From Ustulina deusta (lineage: Eukaryota; Ascomycota; Sordariomycetes; Xylariales; Xylariaceae): DNA of 64,000 bases. The notes beneath the pieces were generated by a model. It searched no databases. It was not told the origin of the DNA and was given only the letters and a program-made list of their open reading frames with translations. The stretch spans positions 558,001 to 622,000 of the forward strand of contig JAJNNX010000018.1 of the NCBI GenBank assembly GCA_023159155.1, read 5' to 3'. Both the position numbers and the translations under genes were made by a program. This document shows, piece after piece, positions 22,864-33,175 of the stretch. How positions within the stretch are numbered: position 1 is the first letter of the stretch; each line of letters opens with the position of its first letter.

Positions 22864-25800
22864 TGCACCCAGGACTTGCCGGCTTTTTTTTTTTGGTTTT
22901 CATTTTAACCAACGACTTTCGGATACCCAATAGTCATTCGATGTTTGACGGCGTGACGTTTCTAGCCTGTTGCTAGTTGTGGTTTAAGGGCGTCCGAATA
23001 TGCCTCCAAGTGGGAACCCTCTATACCGATCTTGCCCTGCGAGATCGATCATGTATCATAATTGCTCGTTTACTGGGCGTTGCCCAAGAGAGAGCAAGTT
23101 GCGGACACGCTCTCTCGTGCCTCGTATTTTCTCTCCCTATATCCAAGAATTATCGGATTTGAATCCTTCAAGAGATGTTCGGGGACGAGATGGGGCACGG
23201 TTGACGTTCCCGTGGAAAGAAAGCCGGACTGGTGTCAAGAATAAACCTTTGGGCATCATAAGGCTCTGAGCCAAGCCGAATACGATAACCTCGTTGTATG
23301 GCTACCTAGATATATATGACGAGAGGAATATGCTATGGGTGGTGGACTTAAGGCGTTATCGATGACGAAATGATAGTATTATCTACAATTTCGTGTCATA
23401 TTGACCTGTATAGTAGACCTAGATCGTCCCCTCGAGAGTCAAGGGGTCAGTAGTCAATCAATTGGTGGAATCACCCCTGTGACCAAGACCTCTGTTCTGC
23501 AAGACCCTTTGCAAAGTGGTTCTACAAGTTTTTCGCAATAGTAATTCACCACTAGGAGTCTACGACTACTAGTTGACTGGCCTACCAACGTTGGGGGATA
23601 TTCAAGGCTTTTACACGTAGTAGGAAGATGGAATAAGAGTAATCTTCATAGCAACCAGAGGGGTTGCAAATAGAAACCACAGGAGAGGGCTCCTCTCAAA
23701 GTAGCGTGAAAGACTATTCTCCCGATCATGCGACTGGATGTCTTAGCTATTTTAACTCGCACTATTGTGTGCTCTTCGAGGGGTTTAACCTTCGTTGGAT
23801 TATCGGCATCTTGTTTGGCCACAGGAGTGCCGTACTCCCTCGGGTATGCTCTAAACTCTTCACTAGATACAATACGGATGAGGAAGAATGATGAGTTCAC
23901 GTGTCCCGCCGCGCTGTCTTCCCATTGTGCAGTTACGTTGATTTTCCTTCCACTAGATAGGCACTAGATAGGCATTATGGAACCAATCATCTCGGCAGCC
24001 ATACTTTCAAAACCCTCCCCTGAAGATCAAATCGGCAGGCGATGACGATCCGTGAGACAAATGATGTTAGTGGAAAGTTTATTAGGAAATAGATAACCTA
24101 ATACCAATTTCCATGGTCACTTGACTTAGATAAGAATAGAGCACATGTGCCACATTACGTTTTTGTCTGCAAACAGTGGCATCGAACCTAGAGGTCGAAC
24201 AATCGCCGAAGAGCCAAACTGAAGCAATCTATAAAGCACGAATCTGGTGTTTCGCAAACCTGGACAATGCCGTTCCACACTAGTCATCACTCACGTCCTT
24301 TTCTATTGGATCTAGAATGGTCAGTTCACTTAAAATAGAGAGACGTTGTCGCCGCACTACCTATTCTCTGCCACACCAACGGCGCTCAACCCATTTCTAT
24401 TTGTTCATTCCCCGATGCTAATACTTTGGCCGTGCGTCGTTTCCTAAGCCTAGTCCTCGTCACAGCTGGTACTAAGAGCGGACTCGACACGCCTCACATG
24501 GGAGGGCAGTCTATCCGAAGACGGACCGAATGTGGTGGTGTTCAAGAGCAGATCGATCTAGACATCGGTTCAAACATTAAGAGGGTAGCACCTTGGCCCC
24601 ACGTACAGTCGCAGTACGCGATTCCTCATGAAGAATAAGCGAAAGCTGAATGTTATACAACAAGATCACGAGTATATATGCGAACTAGTGTACTACGATG
24701 TTAATTATGGATTACACAGCCTCCGGGTATTTACTGCTTGTCTTCCATGCTTAATAATAAACCCCTCTTGCGTAACTTGTACTAGTTGCTCTACAGCCTC
24801 CCTCCACAATCACGGCAAAACGATGATTCTATCTCGACCTGTGCATGAGTCACCGATACGCACGGGATATTACCGAGTGATGCTACAACCGGGAAAAGCC
24901 CGCTGTAGAGGGTCAGATCTACGAGGGGCATTATTTGTCGCCCATGATTCATGCCGACAACTTAAGAGATAGTAGGGAGATCAGGTTTGTGGGATCTGAC
25001 GGGAACATATTAGAATGTATTATCACCGATCTTGAAAAGACGACATGGTCAACGATAAATTAGATATAGACGATAATGGTCAACTACATATTTCTGATGT
25101 CATCTCAAAGTTCGTACGGTACCAAGTGTGTTCAGTCATCAAGTACGGCTAACCTCAACGTGTGACGGCTACGATGCAAGAACTTTGGTATACGTCTTCA
25201 GCCTCCGAGCTTCTGTCAGACACCAAACCTCGTCTGTGACGTTCGTGTGTACGTCATTGCACCAATCGACTCCTGGGTTGATGATTTCCCTTTCCTACTC
25301 ACCTGGCAACTACAAACCAGACGAGCCCCTTAATAGGCCACTTAGAGACGAACTCAACGGGGACGCAGACCCTCTTGCCTAAAGAACGGGATATTCGGCA
25401 TGAATATATGAGAATAAAGAAGGAAGACTACCTTCCACGGATATTGCGATAAGAGGATCTAGGCAAAGACTGGGGTTGATGTCATCCATATATCGAATGG
25501 TTTGGACATACGATTCGTTGTAGCACCGGCTCGGGAAGCGTCATACAATATCAGCCCAGGCCGCGCCAGGTTCATCCTCCCTACGGGAGAAAACCAATTA
25601 CTATGGTCACCTCAAGCGAAATCCTCATGCCCCATGTGAAAATTGTCATACATCGCCGCGTTGAAAACGTACGCCGGATGGACTGTGGGCAATTGCTACG
25701 GGTAGCAACTAGTTTGTCAGTACCGTGCCACGCCAAAGAACTCACTCGTGACATCGCTACCAGACGCCTTGTAGAGATTTCGTACAGGTGCCTCGCTACT

Positions 25801-25926
25801 TATAAGTCGCTTTCGGTAACCGTCCTTTATCGAACTGGCATAGCACTTCGGACAATGCGAACGGACATCCAAGCAGGGCTATTTCTTCCTATACCTACCG
25901 TGTACACTCGAGCCTCCTAGGTAAGA
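22864..25926. other. Intergenic, no gene seen
   Basis: Three kilobases with only small overlapping frames on both strands, none with a domain, signal peptide or splice-supported extension. No repeats stand out beyond short CTAGATAGG words near 23955. Confidence 0.5.
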
Positions 25927-26981
25927 ATGCTACCAAAGACCCTATTACCGACCACGCTTCTCCTGGCAGCGGCAAAAGGGCTGGCCAGTCGAGAGCACAC
26001 ACCCGACGGGCTATCGAGCATCCACGAGTCCAATATCACCTGGACAGGTCGCATAGAAGAGGACGGCGACATCATGTCATTCACCGGAACGGTACGCATT
26101 CCCGAATCCCAGTCAGCAAAGTGATTGCCCCCCCCGCCCCAGGGAGCGAATCAGATTCTCCACAACGCGCGGTATGATATTCCTAACACCGAAAAAATCT
26201 CCCAGAGCCTGCAACACATCGAGGCGCAGATCCGCGACCTCAAGCCCGACTTCTCGTGGTCGGGCGCCGTCGAGCCCGGGGCCTCCTCGGTCGAGGGCGA
26301 CATCCTCTGCGATCTGCCGTGGAACCCGCCCTTCGCCTCCGCCTTCCACATCCGCCAGGGCATCTCGTACCTGCGCAAGATCCACGGGGACTGCACCAAC
26401 GGCCCGGGACCCGCCAACTGCGGGCGGGTCTCGTGCTCGTACCGCTCCGGCATCTTCTTCTGCAACGATAACCCGTATCCGACGTCCGTGCCCTGCAGCA
26501 CGTTCGGTGACCGCGCGGTGAGTAATTCTCCAAGTCTTTTTTTTGGTTTTTTTTTTGGTTCTAGGGACGTATAATAAAGGCTACGTTTCCGGCCCCCCCC
26601 AAAAAAAGAATCAACTAGAAGCTTGTTCGAAGCTGTCAACAGATCATGCCCGGAAAAATGGCGATAACTGATTCCGAGTGCTGCAGTGGGACATAGTACA
26701 GAAGTGCTACTCATTTGGGCGTAAGTGTCCACCCAGGTCTTGTTCATGAATATCGTTTTGATGGCCGTCCTGCCGGTATACGGGTGGTGGCGGTGGTGAA
26801 AGATCAAACCGTCTTCTTCCAATCCCCCGTGCCGAGCAATGCGGCAACCTCCACGTATCGGTCTTCTGGGATATAACTTATTAACTCCCGCTTTGACACA
26901 GATTTTCCTATCGATTCGGTCCACGGACAGGTTTTTGATACAGACGGATGGAACGTAATCGTGGCTGGTGCGGATTGCTGA
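25927..26981 (+). CDS. Small secreted eight-cysteine protein, effector-like
   Basis: Four exons: 25927-26091, 26143-26517, 26687-26720 and 26902-26981, giving 217 residues. Residues 1-21 are a signal peptide. The body holds eight cysteines, six in exon 2 (within LCDLPW, GDCTN, NCGRVSCSY, FFCNDN and VPCST), one in the 34-base exon 3 (WDIVQKCYSFG) and one as the last residue (GADC). The chain of GRVSCSY-x-SGI-x-FCNDN, A-WDIVQKC, GQVFDTDGWNVIV and a terminal cysteine resembles a widespread family of fungal secreted proteins of unknown function; this is from memory. Exon phases 0, 0 and 1 match, and a TAACTGA branch precedes exon 3. The first intron (51 bases) is short. A role in host interaction is only inference from secretion and cysteine content. 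Confidence 0.78.
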
Positions 26982-28095
26982 GGCCGAGGCCGGGGGACGA
27001 GCATGGATGGCAACTGTATAGATATTGGATGGCAGGACATGAAAGTAGCCTTGGGCTTCTACCTGGTGCGGGGATGTTGCTCAGACTTTGGACTCGAGGG
27101 TTGACTTGGAGCATGTTGTCATGGGCCATGCCAATATTTTCAGGCGATGGGTCAAGGCGGTACCTTGTCAGTCTTTCGCTCTGCGTTATCCAGTATCCTC
27201 TCGTCAGGCACTCTCACACTATTTTTGTACCTGTGTTAGATATGTGACTTCAAGACTTGGCTTGGCTCCTAACATGAATGAACAATTTGCTTAGTGTGTT
27301 AGGCCGGAGCGACATAAAACTTCGAATGGTGGAAGCCATATTATCTGCTTTTCAACGCCCTCTCGTGTAAGGAACTCACGCTCAAATCATTTTGCATGTA
27401 GTGTGTTTCTTAATACGAAGTGTAAGAATTGGCTTGGACTACCAAATGTGCCATGCTAGAGTCCAGATCATATATTATTCCTGTGAAACCTGATATCATT
27501 GAGATGAGCAGCAGAGTGCGGGGGAGACCCTCTTCTATACCTTATCTCTTGACTAACAGCATCTAATAACCACATACTAATCTCGAATGCGGAGATACAT
27601 CCAAACAGCTGGCCAAGCAACTGGCTGCTAAATCGTTACGTTGTCTCTGATGGATCCCGAATATCGGTCCGCTTTCTATATGATAGCACCATTCCCTGCT
27701 ATCTGGACCGTCCATACACCCGCCTATCTACGGACTCACCCACACTCTCGGCGATATCCCTATCGCTAATGCGACTTCTTAGTGTACGAGATGATACGCT
27801 GTCGACAACGAGTGGAGTGCTCATATGGTACTAGCTAAGTCTTAATCGTGAGATTGGCATATCCGTTTGACATCTATATCTTACGGAATAGTGGGGATGT
27901 GATCGGCTTGTCAGGTAGTTCCAAGGCCGAGAACGGGCAAGAAAGAAGCCTAAAGATACCATCACCCCTCATCGTGCTTGAGCATAGACTTGCTTACCAA
28001 TAACGGTCTCCCTCCGACGGGCTCAGGATAATTGGCAGTCCGGGGAATCAGATAAAAGGCACCCTAGAAACGCGGCGCTTTGGCTTTTGGTGGCC
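26982..28095. other. Intergenic, no gene seen
   Basis: About 1.1 kb of ordinary composition between two plus-strand genes. It presumably holds the 3' end of the secreted-protein transcript and the promoter of the DUF3445 gene. No element can be named. Confidence 0.5.
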
Positions 28096-29433
28096 ATGGA
28101 TAAGGCACTCGCGCGAGTATTCAGCCGGGCTGAGAACGTAAGTATGGGAGTTAAGGCAGCCGGACATCGCTGCGCGTCTGTTATGAAAATGTCCTGGGAA
28201 GATTTTTCGTTGGGTGGAAATACCAACACGCCAATCTCAGCGCTACTCCTCGCGCTTCTGGCCTTAGGGATCGCGGTAACGTTTATTCTTCGTAGGCGGA
28301 AGCAAGAAGACTTCGCCACGCGACCTTCAACGCCAACGGCACCTCTCCTTGAGAAAGGACGACCCCGAGAATTTGGGAAATGGAAACCGTCAGACTTCCG
28401 CATGCCCAAACCAGAGGCGTATCCGGACTGGTCAGTCGAGAGCACAAAACCACTTCCATATCGGCCGTTTCGCTATGGGCCTACATACAATGTGACAATG
28501 GGCCTCCGGACATTGAAGCATGAAGATTGGATTGAACTCGACAACCATTTCCCGCGCTTTCATGCCGACAAAGCAAGGAGGATTGCGGAGCGTGGATCTA
28601 AGCTATGCACTACGGCGCCCGAGGCATACCCAGCGGCAGTCGAGCTTCTAGAAGAGCTTACGGAATATTTACCGGCAAGATACCCTTCTCTGTACAAGCG
28701 CACAGAAGTCGGTTTGGATAACCTGTGGTCTGGCGAGAGCTTCGACATCGTTACCCGGCCACTTGCCGAGGACCCTATGCAGATGTGCGCGCGTCTCGTA
28801 CAGGACGACCTTGCCATCATGATCGAAAAACCTGACGGGCAGTACTATCTCCTCGCTGGCTGCATCGTACTTCCCGGATTCTGGCGCCTCACAGACAAAG
28901 TTGGTATGCCGCTGTCTGAGATCCACACGTCGGGCAACGTGCCCCAATACAAGGAGAAGCTGGAGAAGGGTATGATGAACCTGTTTCGGCGCCTCAAGCC
29001 AGAGGAAATCGTGGGACGTCACAATTACTTCTTCCAGGTGGATGACGACCTTGGCTGGTCGTGGAGCGTTGGCGCCGAAGACTCGGACGTCCATGGACAC
29101 GTGGGGTGGGACACGGCTGAGAAGGGCCGGGCCATTGACCATCACTACTTCCGGTCAGAGAGGCAGACGCTTCGGCGCTTGCCGAAAAGCGGCGGTGTTG
29201 TGTTCACCATCCGCACGTATTTTCACAAAATCAGAGAGGTTGCGGAGGAGGACTACGTTCCGGGAAGACTGGCCAGTGCTGTCAGAAGCTGGGGGGATGA
29301 TGTCAGCCGGTATAAGGGCAAGGAGCGATACGCAGACGTGTTGCTCGAATTCCTCGATAGGAAACACGAGGAGCAGATTGCGAGGGGTCTAGATCTCAGT
29401 CGTGAGGATGAAGTCAGAGCCTACCCATATTGA
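28096..29433 (+). CDS. DUF3445 haem-dependent N-demethylase-like membrane protein
   Basis: Single exon, 445 residues from ATG 28096. Residues about 46-65 form one transmembrane helix followed by RRRK, so the bulk should face the cytosol. The remainder matches DUF3445 (PF11927): PYRPFRYGPTYNVTMGL, a long central WSGESFDI...DDLAIMIEKPDGQYYLLAGC block, LPGFWRL, and a C-terminal SERQTLRRLPKSGGVVFTIRTY segment. In bacteria this family includes the alpha subunit of haem-dependent oxidative N-demethylase; the fungal substrate is unknown. Starts at 28183 or 28189 (MKMSWEDF) are also plausible and would place the helix nearer the N-terminus. A GTAAGT at 28138 has no good partner and was not used. Confidence 0.85.
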   Translation: MDKALARVFSRAENVSMGVKAAGHRCASVMKMSWEDFSLGGNTNTPISALLLALLALGIAVTFILRRRKQEDFATRPSTPTAPLLEKGRPREFGKWKPSDFRMPKPEAYPDWSVESTKPLPYRPFRYGPTYNVTMGLRTLKHEDWIELDNHFPRFHADKARRIAERGSKLCTTAPEAYPAAVELLEELTEYLPARYPSLYKRTEVGLDNLWSGESFDIVTRPLAEDPMQMCARLVQDDLAIMIEKPDGQYYLLAGCIVLPGFWRLTDKVGMPLSEIHTSGNVPQYKEKLEKGMMNLFRRLKPEEIVGRHNYFFQVDDDLGWSWSVGAEDSDVHGHVGWDTAEKGRAIDHHYFRSERQTLRRLPKSGGVVFTIRTYFHKIREVAEEDYVPGRLASAVRSWGDDVSRYKGKERYADVLLEFLDRKHEEQIARGLDLSREDEVRAYPY

Positions 29434-29801
29434 AGGTGGCCAGACCGGGAGGTATGTAGTAGGTAAAACATGTAAATGCATATGTGTAGAAGGTTAGGTA
29501 TCACGTACCTGTACCATGGATCTCACGTAGATACCTCTATATAGGTATTTACCGAAATTGCATACAAATACCCCTTAGACAGGCGGCTTTGGATTGGTTA
29601 TGCATGTATCCGAAATATCGCATCCTCGCGCCAATGGACAGAGAGCTCTAACCTTACCTGGTGAGTACCTAAGAGGTAGTGTAGCTTGATGGATGTAGGC
29701 ATCCGAATTAACAAGGCTTTCCCGTCGCAGACGCAAGCGCATTTGCATTTGTGATTAAATAACAACAACGACGACGACGACGACGACGAAATCCACTACC
29801 G
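29434..29801. other. Short spacer and TVP23 promoter/leader
   Basis: This 368-base gap ends in an AAC/GAC trinucleotide run (29758-29789) only 12 bases before the TVP23 start codon, so the run lies in the 5' leader. TACCTA-type words occur near 29510-29550. Confidence 0.5.
29758..29789. repeat. AAC/GAC trinucleotide microsatellite
   Basis: Three to four AAC units followed by about seven GAC/CGA units lie directly before the TVP23 ATG. In the mRNA leader such a run could affect translation, but this is speculative. Confidence 0.8.
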
Positions 29802-30683
29802 ATGGAACAACCACAACAACAACAACAGCCACCTGTCGGCTCTCTGAGCTGGCGTCTCAGCTCCCATCCAATAACGCTGCTTACCTTCCTCGTCTTCCGC
29901 ATCTGTAAGAGTTCACCGGATGATCTGGAGTCAAGCCGACAGCCGTGTCTCTCCCCCGAGCCTCCTCCTCCTTTCTACCCCTGAGAACAGTGAAAGAGCC
30001 CCAAGCTGACAGTTGGTTTTTCGCGCGCGAATATAGCCTCCCTCCTCGTCTACCTCTTCGGCGTCATCTTCACAGACAACATGGTGCTCATCTTCATCAT
30101 CACGATCCTGCTGCTGGCCGCCGACTTCTACTACCTGAAGAACATCGGGGGCCGCCGGCTCGTGGGCCTGCGGTGGTGGAACGAGGTCGACCCTTCGACG
30201 GGCGACAGCCAATGGGTCTTTGAGAGCAGCGAGCCCGGAACCAAGACCGTCAACGCCACCGATGCCCGCTTCTTCTGGCTTGCCCTGTACTCGCAGCCCG
30301 TGCTGTGGGTCGCGCTGGCCATCCTGGCCATTGTCCGGCTGAAGTTCATCTGGTTGCCGCTCGTGGGTGAGTGCTCTCCTCTTTGTCTAAGTCGTCTGGG
30401 CGCTTGTTGGTCCTATTCTGGTTGGGGTCGAAGTCTCTAGAGGGAGGGTTTCCTACGAGAAGAGGCTGGGTAGTCGCACTATGTCGAGAACTGCCTGCTA
30501 ATGTCTTTCCCCCGAACTATAGCTATCGCCCTCGCCCTCACCATCACGAACACCCTTGCCTTCTCCCGCTGTGATAAGTTCAGCCAGGCGTCGAACATCG
30601 CAGGCAGCGCGTTGTACTCAGGTAATCTCGCCGGTAGTATCGCGAGTAACATGGTCGGACGCCTATTCACCTTTGGCCGTTAG
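29802..30683 (+). CDS. tvp23: Golgi membrane protein TVP23 homologue
   Basis: Three exons: 29802-29904, 30037-30366 and 30523-30683, giving 197 residues, close to yeast Tvp23 (199). Splice phases match: CGCATCT|GTAAGAG joins to give [11 protein letters not shown], and CTCGTGG|GTGAGT joins to give PLVAIAL. The sequence is strongly conserved: [14 protein letters not shown], a four-helix core, the hallmark [18 protein letters not shown], then [16 protein letters not shown] and [17 protein letters not shown]. Tvp23 is an integral late-Golgi protein of Tlg2-containing vesicles and acts in vesicular trafficking (DUF846 family). The N-terminus holds a glutamine run (MEQPQQQQQ). It is encoded in the same direction as the DUF3445 gene. 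Confidence 0.96.
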
Positions 30684-31641
30684 ACACAAACGGCCAAACT
30701 TTGTACTGTCGCATGAAGGCCGAGTTTAGGGGATGGGCATAAGGAATGAATTCAGGGCTTTGGGAGGCTTCTCCCGGCGAATTACGAGTATGCTACAGGT
30801 TCACCATGCAATATGTATCTGTGTAGGTTAAGGGGGGGTTAACTATTAGTACTTGTACCAACATGAAATATCGAACTCGTTACGTTTTTGGGTTCTAATT
30901 TCCACAGTATCTCGTTTACTATTAGCTGTCAAGGCCGACAAACGATTTTCAGCAACTTGTGTGAAGTGAAATCTCCCCGCCGAGGGTGTTTTCCTGCTCT
31001 GTTGTGTTTGATACAAAGATATTAGCTCCAATATGTGCGGAATAGATGGTGTCTAACAACTAGATCCAATCGAGAGGGCTTGTATATTCTTATGAGAGGC
31101 CACAACCGGAATCAACGAATTCGCCTATTCTGTTCAGAAACAACATGGGCGACACAAAAACAGATCGTCCACAAGACAAGGCTGGGATATTTCTTATACC
31201 ACCGCTCACCGTCGAATTTCAAGAGAAAACAACAACAACACCGCCATCTGCCATATATCGATCCTATGAATGACCTATCACGACTCCTCTCATACACAGA
31301 CAGGGAAGGTGCTATAAACCCCACAAACGAATGCTCAAAGGGAAACAAAAAGGGGGAGGCCTTCGCTGGCTGCCCCATGTGGTCCCTTGGTGGATATACA
31401 TACATACCTATAACGCCCCCATGAAGTAAAAAAAAAAACCCCCCCAGAAAAAGCCGCCGCCGCCGCCACCGCCACCAAATTTTTTTTACGTAGAAGGGGG
31501 AAAAGAGATAGAGAGAGAGAGAAAAAAAGGCATTTCCCAACAATAAAGCTGTTCAAACCGAGATATTCAGGTATCGACATTATATATTTCTCTTGTCACA
31601 CACACACACGCGCGCGCCTCTCTCGCCCACCTCCGCCCAAC
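30684..31641. other. Convergent intergenic region with low-complexity tracts
   Basis: No gene supported between the ends of TVP23 and the membrane-protein gene. Homopolymer and CCG/CCA runs occupy about 31430-31490, a GA-rich tract 31505-31530, and a CA then CG dinucleotide run 31597-31617. The minus-strand frame here (31112-31543) is composed of these runs and is rejected. Confidence 0.5.
31597..31617. repeat. CA/CG dinucleotide microsatellite
   Basis: About seven CA units pass into about four CG units, close to the 3' end of the single-pass surface-protein gene. Confidence 0.75.
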
Positions 31642-33098
31642 TCATGAGGTCCCTCTCCTATCCGCTTCTATGGCGGCGTCGAGCTGCCGCTCCTCCTCCT
31701 CGAGGCGTCTGATCTCGTCTTCCGTCATGCCCTCCTCGACGAGGTGGGCGTAGCGCGACGCGATGATGGACGCGGGCATGGGGACGCCTCTGTTCCGGGC
31801 CAGATCCGTCTCGCTCGTGTCGGCAGGGGCAGGGGCAGGGGCAGGAGCTGTGACGGTACCGCCCGTTGTTGTTATTGTTGTTGTTGCTGTTGTCGTCATC
31901 CCGCGGGGCGGCGGAGCCGTGGAGCGGTCCGAGTACGGCGCGTAGAGATCGGCGCTGGGCCGGCCGTCGTACACGGACTGCGGCGACGACGACGACGCCG
32001 CCAGCACCGCCGGCATCTCCTTGTCCGGCATCATCGTGCGCACGCCGACGTCCGAGCCGTAGCTCGGCATCATGTGGTGCGTCGCGGCGTTGTCGCGGCG
32101 GCTGCGGCGGCTGCGACGGTGGGCGCAGAACAGCCATGCTAGCACCCCGGCTACGAGGAGACCTGCTACGGAGATGCCCACGGCGACGCCGATGATGCCG
32201 GCCCTGCTCAGGCCGCTAGGTGCCGGTGAGGAGGAAGACCCGAGCCCCAGGGTGGCGGCGGGTTGGCTCGTCGCGGGAGTGGGAGATGTCGCTGTTGGGG
32301 CTGTCGAAGAAGGAGAAGGCGAGCTTGAGATCGGGTTTATGACTTGATCTCTTGCGGGAGCATCGTTAGCTAGATTCGTAGCCTGCAGATTGCGAGTGGC
32401 TAGATCTGGGGTCGAGTTGTAGACGGCGAATAACTGAGAAGCGCTATTGCCCGAGACGGACGAATTGGCCCATTCGCACTCCAGATAAAGCGGTAGGTCA
32501 AGGTAGGGGTTGTGTTGGTTGTCGCCCCATTCGACAACAACATTGTCGTGGTAGACTTGGGTGAATTCGTTAGCTTGTCCACCGATGGTAGCCAGCATAG
32601 ATGAAATAGCCCTTACGTTTTAAAGAAGTGTCTCCCGAGAACAAACGGGACAGGTCTTGGTCACCGGGAGCTGGTGTTGGTGTTGGTGTTGGTGACTGAT
32701 ATGTGGTGGTGGTGGTGGCAAGTAATTTATCGTTACTCCCATCTCCCCACCCATTTCCATCATATACTTTCAACTTGACAGCATTTACGAGCACATTGTC
32801 GGCTTCGAAGCGGAATGTTGAATTGCCGAGCCGGTAAATCGTCGCCGGTGATGGCAGGCTCGCGAATGAAACTACCGGGCTCGGACCTGTTCCTGCTCCC
32901 AGCCCACCTTGGCGTAGAATAATCTCTTTGGTCTCATCAGCCGCCGAGAGACCTACCGAACGGGCGAGAAGCGTGGATATTGCGACATTGTGCCGCATTG
33001 TCGTGATGTTCAGCACAGGCCGGTATATCACCTCGGCCAAGCTGCTGTATAAGCCGATTCGTGCCGAGTCCTCAGCACGCTCCCACCACTCTGGGTTG
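31642..33098 (-). CDS. Single-pass surface membrane protein, 5' end unresolved
   Basis: Two exons are firm: up to 32617 and 32555-31642, with a 61-base intron (GTAAGG donor, GCTAACG branch, CCCAAG acceptor) that restores frame as SLK-L-YHDNVVVEW. The outer part has conserved-looking blocks (EWWERAEDSARIGLYSS, RPVLNITTMRHNVA) and N-glycosylation sites; a Ser/Thr/Pro stalk follows, then one transmembrane helix (GIIGVAVGISVAGLLVAGVLAWLF) and a basic RRSRRSRR stop-transfer. The cytosolic tail ends with an acidic YAHLVEEGMTEDEIRRLEEEER helix. Topology resembles wall-stress sensors, but no WSC domain is visible. The coding frame has no ATG before 33175; a possible acceptor lies at 33099-33100, and a hydrophobic, signal-like stretch reads in another frame around 33170-33255. 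An upstream exon is likely missing here. Confidence 0.72.
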
Positions 33099-33175
33099 CT
33101 ATTACGGCGATGTACTCGCTCGTGAGAAGAACAATCTGTCGTCCGTTGTGTTCGTATCGGCCTTATCGATGAATT

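Noticed and set aside
26151..26924. 257-codon antisense frame over the secreted-protein gene
   Set aside because: The plus strand has a complete spliced model with signal peptide and ordered cysteines; the antisense frame is its shadow.
28138..28200. GTAAGT donor-like site near the start of the DUF3445 gene
   Set aside because: No acceptor at a workable distance keeps the frame, and the unspliced frame is open, so no intron was placed.
31112..31543. 143-codon hydrophobic frame on the minus strand
   Set aside because: Its translation consists of homopolymer and CCG/CCA microsatellite runs, so it is low-complexity noise.
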